Shown piece after piece: positions 26,848-33,725 of a stretch of 64,000 nucleotides of DNA. Each line of letters opens with the position of its first letter. Position 1 is the first letter of the stretch. A program made the translations under genes and the position numbers. The DNA is from Jannaschia sp. M317 (GTDB lineage Bacteria; Pseudomonadota; Alphaproteobacteria; Rhodobacterales; Rhodobacteraceae), in contig NZ_CP081155.1 of the NCBI RefSeq assembly GCF_025141175.1, positions 1,765,001-1,829,000 of the forward strand. Direction: 5' to 3'. The notes beneath the pieces are model-generated. The model did no database searches. It was not told where the DNA came from and was given only the letters and a program-made list of their open reading frames with translations.

Positions 26848-28126
26848 GTCATCTGACCTTTCCACTGATCCGCACCCCGCGCTGGCCCGCCGCGCCACCT
26901 CGCGGCGCTGGCTGCCACGCAGCTTTTACGCGCGCGCCGCGCTGATCCTGATCCTGCCTGTCGTCGTCATTCAACTTGCCGTAGCGGTCATGTTCCTGCA
27001 ACGCCATTACGAGGATGTGACGATCCAGATGACCTCCAACATGGTGCGGGAGTTGGAGCTTGTCCGGTCTCAGCCCGATCTTGCGTCACCGCTGGGCATC
27101 CGGCTGGACGTCGGTCCGGTCGAGGATCACATCCGGTTCTGGGACCTGTCGGCGCGGGCCATGCGGGAACAACTGACAGAAGCCATGGCCGGCATCGTCG
27201 CCGTCGACACCGTCAGCGAGCGCAAGACCGTGAAGGTCGGCTTCGAGACCGGGATGCGCATGACCTTTTCGCGCAACAATGTCTCGGCCGCGAACCCGCA
27301 TCAGCTTCTAGTGTTCATGGTGGCCACGGCCCTGCTGATGACGGCGATTTCATTCTTGTTCCTGCGCGGACAGATCCGCCCGATCCGACGGCTCGCCCGC
27401 GCAGCCGAGGCCTTTGGGCGCGGCGAATCGAGGAGCTATTGGCCCTCGGGCGCGACCGAGGTGCGGGCGGCCGGGACGGCTTTTCTGGCCATGCGCGCCC
27501 GGATCGAACGCCATATGGAGCAGCGCACCCTGCTGTTGTCCGGTGTCAGTCACGATTTGCGCACGCCTTTGACCCGGATGAAGCTGGAGCTTTCGATGAT
27601 GGACGCCCCGGAGGCCGCCGACCTCGCGGAGGATGTCGCGGCCATGGAGCGGATTATCAACACGTTCCTCGACTTCGCGCGGGACGAGGCGAACGATTCA
27701 AAAGAGACGGTCGATGCGCTGGCCTTGCTGCGCGGGGCGGTCGATCTTGCAGCGCCGGGGCGGGATGTGCCGGTTGCGGGGCAGGGGGCGCAGGTCGTTC
27801 TGTCTCCTGACGGCATGCGGCGGGCGCTGGCGAATCTGGTCAGCAATGCCCTGCGCTACGGCGCGCGCGTGCGCGCCTCGGTGGTGGTCAGCGAGAACTG
27901 GGTGACGTTTGTCATCGAAGACGATGGCCCCGGCATTCCGGCGGAACAACGGGATGCGGCGGTGCGACCTTTTGCGCGCCTGGATGCTGCGCGCAGCAAC
28001 ACCGCTGGCAACGTGGGTCTGGGTCTGGCCATCGCGCGCGACGTCGCCCGCGCGCACGGTGGCAGCCTGCGCCTTGGCGAATCGGACATGGGGGGCCTGA
28101 AGGCGGAGATCGTGATCCCGGTCTGA
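26846..28126 (+). CDS. EnvZ-like sensor histidine kinase
   Basis: This 426-residue inner-membrane kinase has TM1 (ALILILPVVVIQLAVAVMFL), a periplasmic sensor, TM2 (LLVFMVATALLMTAISFLFL), HAMP, and an H-box with SHDLRTPLTR. The N-box is NLVSNALRYG, then EDDGPGIP and a G-box GNVGLGLAIARDVARAHGG. All catalytic motifs are intact. It is EnvZ-like in order and length. No response regulator is adjacent, so the partner lies elsewhere. ATG at 26846 shares two bases with the divergent hydrolase start. Confidence 0.88.
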   Translation: MSSDLSTDPHPALARRATSRRWLPRSFYARAALILILPVVVIQLAVAVMFLQRHYEDVTIQMTSNMVRELELVRSQPDLASPLGIRLDVGPVEDHIRFWDLSARAMREQLTEAMAGIVAVDTVSERKTVKVGFETGMRMTFSRNNVSAANPHQLLVFMVATALLMTAISFLFLRGQIRPIRRLARAAEAFGRGESRSYWPSGATEVRAAGTAFLAMRARIERHMEQRTLLLSGVSHDLRTPLTRMKLELSMMDAPEAADLAEDVAAMERIINTFLDFARDEANDSKETVDALALLRGAVDLAAPGRDVPVAGQGAQVVLSPDGMRRALANLVSNALRYGARVRASVVVSENWVTFVIEDDGPGIPAEQRDAAVRPFARLDAARSNTAGNVGLGLAIARDVARAHGGSLRLGESDMGGLKAEIVIPV

Positions 28127-28137
28127 CCCCACGGTGT

Positions 28138-28506
28138 TCAGGCCGGAACCTCGATGGTGCCCGCCCGTGCATCGCGGCAGCCGATCGCCCCAAAGCTGTT
28201 GCCGAACTGGGCCGCGTCCACCAATCCGTCCCGCAGGCGGATATAGTAGGTCGAATAGCCAACGTAGCCGCCGAACCCATTGGTCGCATTATATTCCCCG
28301 CAGATGATCGTGTCGCCTTGCGAGGTTCGAAACCCTTCTTCGCGTCGGAACCGGGCCCCGTCCGGGTCACGCAGGCTTTCGCGGATATAAGCCTGTGCAA
28401 CGGTCTTGTCGGCGGCGCTGAGCGGGGCGGAAGCAACAGAGACAGGCACCGTCGGGACGCAGCCAAGCAAGAGCAACAGCGGGAGGAGGGCGCGCAAACG
28501 TGTCAT
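28138..28506 (-). CDS. lipoprotein of unknown function
   Basis: This 122-residue protein has a short lipoprotein signal (MTRLRALLPLLLLLGC). The mature domain contains VAQAYIRESLRDPDGARFRR and IICGEYNATNGFGGYVGYST, similar to small surface or envelope proteins of proteobacteria, and a second conserved-looking cysteine near the end. It converges with the kinase gene (12 bp gap). It is the last chromosomal gene before the prophage. Confidence 0.65.
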   Translation of the reverse strand: MTRLRALLPLLLLLGCVPTVPVSVASAPLSAADKTVAQAYIRESLRDPDGARFRREEGFRTSQGDTIICGEYNATNGFGGYVGYSTYYIRLRDGLVDAAQFGNSFGAIGCRDARAGTIEVPA

Positions 28507-28666
28507 GCCGACAATCTGGCCCCAGAAGGTTACCAAGACGTTAACGATGCCAACGTCGGGAGGAGGAATGGTAGGCCCGGCAGGACTTGTAGCGGTTTGG
28601 AATACAGTAGCTTTTACAGAAACTTACGGCAAATGTGCCCCACGAAAAAACGTGCCGTGGTCCACA

Positions 28667-29779
28667 TTACCAATCCATAGCGGCCAGACGGCTCGCCGCC
28701 ATCTCGCCCAATCGCATCCGTTCCACGGACTCCGTGTAGACCTGAGAGGTCGAGGCGTTGGCGTGGCCGTGCACGGACATGATCTCGTATTGCGTGGCCC
28801 CGTTCAGCGCGAGAATGTGACCCGCCGCCTTGCGGATGCCGTGCGATGAGCGATCCTCCAGGCCTGCTTCGCGGCATCGCTTCTTGAACCAGTTCCGCAG
28901 CGCCTCCGGGCTGGCGAAGGGCTTCCCCGCTTCCGTCAGCAGGTAGGTGGGGCCAACGATGGTCTGCGCCCGGATGGCGCGCCCCAGCGGGGCAAGGACG
29001 GGGATCGTGACCCGGCGCGAACCCTTCTTCGCCGGTTGCCAGTCAAGCCAGAGCTGCCCCGCGTGCCGTGTTTCGTGCTGTCGGCCCAGACGGTAGGCAT
29101 CCCCGATCCGGCAGGCTGTGAACATGAACAACGTCAGGGCGAGGTGGGCCATCGTTCCGGGCGGGTGCCGTTCGCGGTAGGCATCCAGATCCTCGACGGT
29201 CCACGGCGTTGCGCCCCCGGCGCTGCGGTAAGTCGGGCGAGGCACGGCGCGGGCAGGATTGATCGAGCAATAGCCCCGATCCACCCCGAAGTCGTAGAGC
29301 GCGATAAGCAGCTTCCAGACGTTGCGGGCCTTGCCTGGCGTCGCGGCCATCCGGTCCTTGAGGGCGTGAAGCTCGGCGGCGGGCATCACGGCGGGCAGGC
29401 CGCGATATTCCTTGCCGCGCGACTTGGGCTGTTCGCTCTGCTGGCCAAGCAGGAACGTTGTCAGACTGACCCGTTCCTTTAGCGTCAGGGAGGAGGCGTC
29501 CTTGGCCTCGACCATCGCGCCCAGGTGCTTGAGGTAGGCGGTCGCGAGCCAGCCTAGCGTCCCGCGATCTGGCCCGGTGTCCTGCGGGACCGACAGCCGT
29601 TCCCCGGCGCGGGCGGCACGATAGTGGCTGTCGAAATCGGGATGCTCCGGGCCGAACGGCAAGGTGATTTTCCGCGCCCGCGCGCCCTCGACCCGAACGC
29701 GCCAGCGCTTGTTCCCGGATGGTAGCCGTTCCTCCGTCAGACCGGGGAAATCCACGCGCATGTTACCACCCTGTGTCAT
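28667..29779 (-). CDS. int: prophage tyrosine integrase
   Basis: This 370-residue tyrosine recombinase would integrate and excise the prophage. The N-terminal SAM-like arm-binding domain is followed by the catalytic domain with Arg in FTACRIGDAYRL, His/Arg in HGIRKAAGH, His in HGHAN and nucleophile Tyr in SQVYTESV. All catalytic residues are present. The start at 29779 overlaps the excisionase stop by 17 bases; ATG at 29761 is an alternative. It is the last gene of the leftward prophage operon, next to the presumed attL (28507-28666). Confidence 0.92.
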   Translation of the reverse strand: MTQGGNMRVDFPGLTEERLPSGNKRWRVRVEGARARKITLPFGPEHPDFDSHYRAARAGERLSVPQDTGPDRGTLGWLATAYLKHLGAMVEAKDASSLTLKERVSLTTFLLGQQSEQPKSRGKEYRGLPAVMPAAELHALKDRMAATPGKARNVWKLLIALYDFGVDRGYCSINPARAVPRPTYRSAGGATPWTVEDLDAYRERHPPGTMAHLALTLFMFTACRIGDAYRLGRQHETRHAGQLWLDWQPAKKGSRRVTIPVLAPLGRAIRAQTIVGPTYLLTEAGKPFASPEALRNWFKKRCREAGLEDRSSHGIRKAAGHILALNGATQYEIMSVHGHANASTSQVYTESVERMRLGEMAASRLAAMDW

Positions 29780-29975
29780 CGGCCTGCCCTTCTATTGCGA
29801 GGTCATCGGCGAAGGCGTCAAGGGCAAGCCCGTCATAGAGCCGTTTGCCGTCGAGGACGCGGCGTGGGATTTTTAGGGTGCGCAGCTTGCTTTCCGACAC
29901 GCCGATGTATGCCGCCGCCTGCGGCGCGGGCAGGAGGCGAGGGGGAAAGGCAATTGATGGCCGCGCGGCGGTCAT
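29763..29975 (-). CDS. excisionase-like small winged-helix protein
   Basis: This 70-residue protein contains PPRLLPAPQAAAYIGVSESK followed by LRTLKIPRRVLDGKRLYDG, an AlpA/Xis-type winged helix that bends DNA at att sites. Location directly upstream of and overlapping int supports an excisionase role. Confidence 0.75.
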   Translation of the reverse strand: MTAARPSIAFPPRLLPAPQAAAYIGVSESKLRTLKIPRRVLDGKRLYDGLALDAFADDLAIEGQADDTGW

Positions 29976-30011
29976 GTCAGTCCTCCGAATGGGTGGTAAT
30001 GCCCGGTGTGG

Positions 30012-30674
30012 TCATGCGGCCTCCTCCATCGCGGAACCGTCCCACTGATCGGCCATGGCGTCGGCGATGCCGGGAAAGGTCCGACTGCGGATCCGCCCGC
30101 GATCGGGGCCCGGCGGGGCGCGGTGGATCGCGGACCATTGCTTGTGATCGTCGGTGCCCTTGGTGGGCGGGGTCAGGCGGGCCGTCGGTGTCAAAGGGGG
30201 CAGGCCGCGCAGATAGAGCCCCGTTCCCTTGAAAGCCGGATCGCCGAACCACCACGGCTGCACGACCTGCGTTGGCCGAGGCTGTCCGTCGATCAGCGCG
30301 CGGGCGTGTTTGTGCATCACGGGGTTTTCAACGGCGACGCGGGGAATGTCGGCGGTCCAGCAGGCGTTGAACAGGTCGGCCCCGGCGCGCAGGTCGTCCC
30401 ACATTTCGTCCAGCGTACGCCCAGGCGGGGGCGTCGTCAGCCAGCGCACCCCGCTGTTGCAGAGGCGGGTGCAGGGCGGGTGCATGACCGCCAGCAGATC
30501 CCAGCCGCCGCGCGCGATGCAGTCGCGCACATCTTCGACGTAGTGTCGGTTCGATCCGTCCTCGGCCGGCAGCAGGTCGCAGGACCAGGCGTCATGCCCG
30601 CGCGCGGCAAAGGCCCGCCGGACGACGCCGGACGTTTCGCAGCCGATCAGGACGCGGAGCGGGTGGTTGGTCAT
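30012..30674 (-). CDS. phage C5-methyltransferase-like protein
   Basis: This 220-residue protein starts RVLIGCETSGVVRRAFAARG, a SAM-binding first strand like motif I of DNA cytosine methyltransferases, and has HPPCTRLCNSGVRWL where those enzymes have the catalytic PC motif. It is much shorter than complete C5-MTases and the target recognition domain is not evident. Activity is therefore uncertain; related proteins occur in many phages. ATG at 30674 overlaps the upstream stop (ATGA). Confidence 0.65.
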   Translation of the reverse strand: MTNHPLRVLIGCETSGVVRRAFAARGHDAWSCDLLPAEDGSNRHYVEDVRDCIARGGWDLLAVMHPPCTRLCNSGVRWLTTPPPGRTLDEMWDDLRAGADLFNACWTADIPRVAVENPVMHKHARALIDGQPRPTQVVQPWWFGDPAFKGTGLYLRGLPPLTPTARLTPPTKGTDDHKQWSAIHRAPPGPDRGRIRSRTFPGIADAMADQWDGSAMEEAA

Positions 30675-31012
30675 GCTGCGACAGCGGGCGGCGATGCGAC
30701 GCCGCCGTGCTGGTCGATGATCGCGGCCACGACGTGCAGCGGGACATATGCGTAGACCGCGGCCCATGGCCCCGGTGCGTCGGCAAACGGCTCCAGATCG
30801 GCCACCTGGCTAGAGGGCGCGCCGACCTCGACATCCGACCAAGGGCCTGTGTTGTCGCGCGGTGTGCAGTAGTTGTGACGTCCTGCCTGGACGGACAGCT
30901 GGAACCCGTCGGCACAGCGCAACGTGGGTGCCCGGTCGAGGATTTCGCGCGGGCCTGGAATTCGCCGAAGGGCGGGGTCCAGGTGCGCGGTCAGAATCTG
31001 TATCGTGTCCAT
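30671..31012 (-). CDS. prophage hypothetical protein
   Basis: This 113-residue protein (MDTIQILTAHLDPALRRIPG, later GRHNYCTPRDNTGPWSDVEV) has no recognised family. It overlaps the methyltransferase-like gene by four bases in the leftward operon. ATG at 31012 is selected by composition; the frame upstream is Arg/Pro-rich and non-coding in character. Confidence 0.6.
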   Translation of the reverse strand: MDTIQILTAHLDPALRRIPGPREILDRAPTLRCADGFQLSVQAGRHNYCTPRDNTGPWSDVEVGAPSSQVADLEPFADAPGPWAAVYAYVPLHVVAAIIDQHGGVASPPAVAA

Positions 31013-31029
31013 CTTCGGTCCCTTGGTGT

Positions 31030-31051
31030 GACCGGGGCCGCGCCCCCGGTC
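31030..31051. terminator. hairpin in leftward early operon
   Basis: GACCGGGG and CCCCGGTC pair around CCGCGC in the 86-bp gap between two leftward genes. No T-tract; it may be an attenuator or RNA-stability element. Confidence 0.3.
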
Positions 31052-31098
31052 GGTTCTTGCCTGTGAGTGACCCGGCGCGGCGGGTGTCTGGTGGGGTG

Positions 31099-31305
31099 TC
31101 AGGTCAGTCCGCATGCGCGGCGGCGGCGGCGGATGCAGCGCATCCTGATCCGGTCCTGTTCGGCGCGCATGTCGTCGATGCTCTGCTGTCGATGGCCGAT
31201 CCGGACCGTCAGGGTGGCGAAGCGTTCCAGTTCGGCGGGCCTGGCGGCGTGCATCCACGGGGCCGGGGTGAATGGTTGTGCAGTCGAGTCCGCTGCACAG
31301 GTCAT
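31099..31305 (-). CDS. small prophage protein, 68 aa
   Basis: MTCAADSTAQPFTPAPWMHA is followed by a basic helical stretch rich in Arg at the C-terminus. Unknown family. The start overlaps the upstream stop by four bases. Confidence 0.5.
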   Translation of the reverse strand: MTCAADSTAQPFTPAPWMHAARPAELERFATLTVRIGHRQQSIDDMRAEQDRIRMRCIRRRRRACGLT

Positions 31306-31610
31306 GCGGCGGTGCCGGGCAGGGGGGCGGACAGGGCGGCGGCGTTGAGCGCGGTGCGCGCCGTCGTGGCCCAGGTTTCGGCCATCGACACGGGGTCGAT
31401 GCCGAATGCGGTCACGCCGTGCAGCGACATCGTGCATATGCCGCCGCGGGGATAATCCTCGGGGACTGCGTAGCGGTCGCCAGCTGCCCGCACCTCGGCG
31501 GCCATGATCGCCGGCCATTCGACGCGGTGCAGGGTCTGCAGGCGCGACAGGACGGTGCGGATCGCGTCGCATTGCACGGCGTCCAGCGGCGGGATGTCGG
31601 GTCGGGTCAT
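31302..31610 (-). CDS. prophage hypothetical protein, 102 aa
   Basis: The protein (MTRPDIPPLDAVQCDAIRTV and later GICTMSLHGVTAFGIDPVSM) has no recognised domain. It sits in the leftward operon and is coupled to the downstream 68-aa gene by ATGA. Confidence 0.55.
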   Translation of the reverse strand: MTRPDIPPLDAVQCDAIRTVLSRLQTLHRVEWPAIMAAEVRAAGDRYAVPEDYPRGGICTMSLHGVTAFGIDPVSMAETWATTARTALNAAALSAPLPGTAA

Positions 31611-31611
31611 G

Positions 31612-31830
31612 TCAGTCTCCGGAAACGAGGATCAGGCAGGGCGTGCCGCCGGGCGCGGCAGGCGGCCTGGGCGGGCGGTGCTGGCGGCATCGATGCCCGC
31701 GCGCGGCCATCAACGTGGCCCAGGCGATGCCGCGCAGGGTCGGCGATTGTTCGGCGGTCGGGCTGGACACGATCGTCCGGGCCTGCCGCAGCCAATCGTC
31801 CGTCGGGGTGAGGGGCAGGGGCGCGGTCAT
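31612..31830 (-). CDS. small prophage protein, 72 aa
   Basis: MTAPLPLTPTDDWLRQARTI starts a short protein with a central helix (TLRGIAWATLMAARGHRC) and an Arg/Pro-rich tail. Unknown family; overlaps the upstream gene by four bases. Confidence 0.5.
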   Translation of the reverse strand: MTAPLPLTPTDDWLRQARTIVSSPTAEQSPTLRGIAWATLMAARGHRCRQHRPPRPPAAPGGTPCLILVSGD

Positions 31831-32060
31831 GGCGCTGTCCCTTCGGTGATCTGCACCGGGCGGCGGGCGTTGGTGCGGCGGATGTCGCTGCGCAGCCGGG
31901 CCGCGGCCCGGCGGTGGTGAGTTGCCGCGTCGTGGTCCCCATCGTCTTCGACTTCGCGCGCCCATTTCGCGTGCAGGTCGGCCATGAGTGTCAGGCACCA
32001 CGCGGGCAGGTGGGTGCCCGGCAGGCTGGGCTTGCGGGTGCGGATGGCGGGGACGGTCAT
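31827..32060 (-). CDS. small prophage protein, 77 aa
   Basis: This short protein contains HLPAWCLTLMADLHAKWARE and a run of charged helices (DHDAATHHRRAAARLRSDIR). Unknown family. It overlaps both neighbours by four bases, including the acyl-carrier-protein gene upstream. Confidence 0.5.
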   Translation of the reverse strand: MTVPAIRTRKPSLPGTHLPAWCLTLMADLHAKWAREVEDDGDHDAATHHRRAAARLRSDIRRTNARRPVQITEGTAP

Positions 32061-32302
32061 GTCCGGGCCTCGATCACGGCGATCAGCGCGCCGACGGTCG
32101 GGACGGATTCGAGGTTCGCATCCTCGAGGTCGATGCCGAAAGCTTCCTCCAGCGCCATTGCCAGTTCGACCATGTCGAGGCTGTCCAGTTCGAGGTCGCG
32201 GACCAGATGGGCCGTTTCGATGACGCGGTCGTGCGGTTGGGAGGTGACATCGGCGACGATGTTGCGGACGCGGTCGGCGATGATGACGATCTGTGCGGTC
32301 AT
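32057..32302 (-). CDS. prophage-encoded acyl carrier protein homologue
   Basis: This 81-residue protein has the complete ACP helical pattern. Helix 1 is VIIADRVRNIVADV, the prosthetic-group motif is LELDSLDMVELAMALEEAFG with Ser41 as the predicted 4'-phosphopantetheine site, and GIDLEDANLESVPTVGALIA forms helices 3-4. Length fits AcpP, but helix 2 differs from housekeeping AcpP. It lies within the leftward early phage operon with no fatty-acid gene nearby. It could be modified by host holo-ACP synthase. Confidence 0.85.
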   Translation of the reverse strand: MTAQIVIIADRVRNIVADVTSQPHDRVIETAHLVRDLELDSLDMVELAMALEEAFGIDLEDANLESVPTVGALIAVIEART

Positions 32303-32443
32303 GGGGGTGTCCTTTTTGGGGGAGGTCGCGGGGGCGGACCTCTGACGGGTCCGTCCCCCGCTCGGCCCCGGACGCGAGGGTCGCGTCCGGGAAGCCGATG
32401 CCGCCCGGGAGAAGGGAAGGCGGCACCGGATGGGTGTGGGGGG

Positions 32444-32509
32444 TCAGGCGAGGCGGCAACCGGTCGCGAATGGGCCGACCGCGATTGCAAGTATCGTCTG
32501 AAAGATCAC
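32444..32509 (-). CDS. possible 21-aa hydrophobic peptide
   Basis: A GTG start overlapping the stop of the 41-aa gene (GTGA) opens a 21-codon frame encoding FQTILAIAVGPFATGC, a single possible membrane segment. The coupling signal is the only support. Confidence 0.25.
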   Translation of the reverse strand: MIFQTILAIAVGPFATGCRLA

Positions 32510-32631
32510 GACGCCCGCCCGGTCATGGTGGCGCGGAGTTGGGCGGCGGCGAGGAGGAGGGCCATGTGCGCGTCGTGGCCGATGGCGGCGTCGCGGGTCA
32601 GGCGGGGGTCTTCGGGGCGTTGAGGGTGCAT
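32506..32631 (-). CDS. first gene of leftward early operon, 41 aa
   Basis: MHPQRPEDPRLTRDAAIGHD begins a 41-residue, helix-prone protein ending MALLLAAAQLRATMTGRAS. It has GGAG upstream and begins 16 bp downstream of operator O1. Family unknown; position suggests an immediate-early product. Confidence 0.45.
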   Translation of the reverse strand: MHPQRPEDPRLTRDAAIGHDAHMALLLAAAQLRATMTGRAS

Positions 32632-32646
32632 GGGTGGCTCCGTCAG

Positions 32647-32708
32647 ATGCAATTCGCATTGATGGAGTAAATGCATTTTGCATTGCGACGCGTCAAGGCA
32701 AAATGCAT
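32647..32708 (-). promoter_or_regulatory. leftward early promoter with three operators (OL-like)
   Basis: Three copies of a 13-bp dyad occur here: O1 ATGCAATTCGCAT (32647-32659), O2 ATGCATTTTGCAT (32671-32683) and O3, on the minus strand, ATGCATTTTGCCT (32696-32708). Centres are 24-25 bp apart. On the minus strand TTGACG (32691-32696) abuts O3, and CATTTA lies 17 bases further, overlapping O2. This reads as a repressor-controlled promoter for the operon ending in int. Confidence 0.7.
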
Positions 32709-32758
32709 CGCCGCGAATTTTCGCGGGGGTGCGCTTCGTTCTGTAGTGTTTGCGTGGA

Positions 32759-33361
32759 TCAGAAGCTGCGGATTACGCCCTCAATTAACCCCATGGTAAC
32801 CCCCTGCCCGCGAACGGTGGGCTGTTGTCCGGGGTCCAGTGCCGGAATGGGTCGACCTTGCAGCAGCCGTTGCACTACGGTCTCAGCTTCACCGGTGTTT
32901 GGATCCGCGTAATTGATGATTGCGAGGGTGTCAGTCGTGTGGCTCGGATTGAGATTCACGACGAGAATGTCGCCGACTAGCAGATGTAGCTCAGGGTAAG
33001 ATCGGTTCAGCAAAAAGAGAGTTTTCCCTTTTTCTGTTATCTCAAGCGCGGAGGCCAGGAAGGCGGGTCGGTTCGAGGTTTCCCGAATCTCAAACGGAAC
33101 GAGCGCAGGCTCCGAGAACCCATCGGCCGTTGAGCCACGCACCGCTCCAGGGCCGCGCCCTTTGCCGAACAGAAGCCATTGTTCGTCAACCTTGAACGCC
33201 CTGGCGTAGCTTCGGATGGTGTCGGCCTTGATGCCCCGGGAGCCGTTTTCGTGGCCGGTATATGTTGGCACCTTCATGCCGAGGCGGCGGGCTGCATCGG
33301 CGGCGGTTTCATAGCCAGCGGTTTCGCGGGCGACGCGCAAGCGGGTGTGGATATCGTTCAT
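32759..33361 (-). CDS. CI-like prophage repressor (XRE HTH + S24-like domain)
   Basis: This 200-residue repressor has an HTH at residues 5-55 (ADAARRLGMKVPTYTGHENG) and a C-terminal LexA/CI-type domain. RSYPELHLLVGDILVVN aligns with the Ser loop of S24 peptidases (Ser121), but the catalytic Lys position in VVQRLLQG is Gln164, and no Ala-Gly cleavage site is apparent. Self-cleavage may therefore be lost, implying induction by another route. ATG at 33361 is chosen by HTH alignment. It lies between the two operator clusters it presumably binds. Confidence 0.85.
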   Translation of the reverse strand: MNDIHTRLRVARETAGYETAADAARRLGMKVPTYTGHENGSRGIKADTIRSYARAFKVDEQWLLFGKGRGPGAVRGSTADGFSEPALVPFEIRETSNRPAFLASALEITEKGKTLFLLNRSYPELHLLVGDILVVNLNPSHTTDTLAIINYADPNTGEAETVVQRLLQGRPIPALDPGQQPTVRGQGVTMGLIEGVIRSF

Positions 33362-33386
33362 GTCGAAACGGCTACACCCGCGACAA

Positions 33387-33427
33387 ATGCGAAAGGCATT
33401 GACATGAGAAAATGCGTTTTGCATTTA
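33387..33427 (+). promoter_or_regulatory. rightward early promoter with two operators (OR-like)
   Basis: O5 ATGCGAAAGGCAT (33387-33399) runs into a perfect -35 TTGACA (33399-33404). After 17 bases comes CATTTA (33422-33427), which overlaps O4 ATGCGTTTTGCAT (33412-33424). The arrangement duplicates that of the leftward promoter. It would drive the Cro-like gene at 33436 and the rightward operon; the cI promoter must be on the other strand in the same gap. Confidence 0.7.
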
Positions 33428-33435
33428 ACGCAACT

Positions 33436-33699
33436 ATGAGTGACCTCGAAAATATCATTTCGGCCAAGCCGTGGCCCAGTGCAGCGGCTCTGGCGAGAGA
33501 CTTGAAATGCCCGGCACAAACGGTCGTTTCTTGGGGTGGTCGGGGTATTCCCAGCAAGCGATGGCTGGAAATCCAGCGGGCCGCCGCCGACCGTGGCTGG
33601 CCCCTTTCCATGGAGACGATTGCCGCAATGCCATTGGCCGATCTGGTCCAGCGGTCGCAGCGGGGCGTCGGGGTAGACCGAACCGGAGCGGCAGCATGA
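33436..33699 (+). CDS. Cro-like HTH protein
   Basis: This 87-residue DNA-binding protein begins MSDLENIISAKPWPSAAALA, with the HTH continuing RDLKCPAQTVVSWGGRGIPS-KRW. It resembles small Cro/YdaS-type regulators of alphaproteobacterial phages. First gene of the rightward operon, divergent from the CI-like repressor; start nine bases after the -10. Confidence 0.75.
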   Translation: MSDLENIISAKPWPSAAALARDLKCPAQTVVSWGGRGIPSKRWLEIQRAAADRGWPLSMETIAAMPLADLVQRSQRGVGVDRTGAAA

Positions 33700-33704
33700 C
33701 CGCC
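33688..33704 (+). repeat. 17-bp direct repeat, left copy, flanking the exonuclease cassette
   Basis: GCGGCAGCATGACCGCC here is repeated exactly at 35142-35158. The ATG inside overlaps the Cro-like stop and opens a frame (MTASDNRHSAS) that runs into the antisense of the exonuclease gene. The right copy contains the start codon of the intact gene at 35150. Confidence 0.7.
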
Positions 33705-33725
33705 TCCGACAATCGGCACTCGGCC

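Noticed and set aside
28507-28666. Direct repeat to define attL against 59213-59490
   Set aside because: I saw no shared word longer than chance by eye; a comparison with an uninfected genome is needed.
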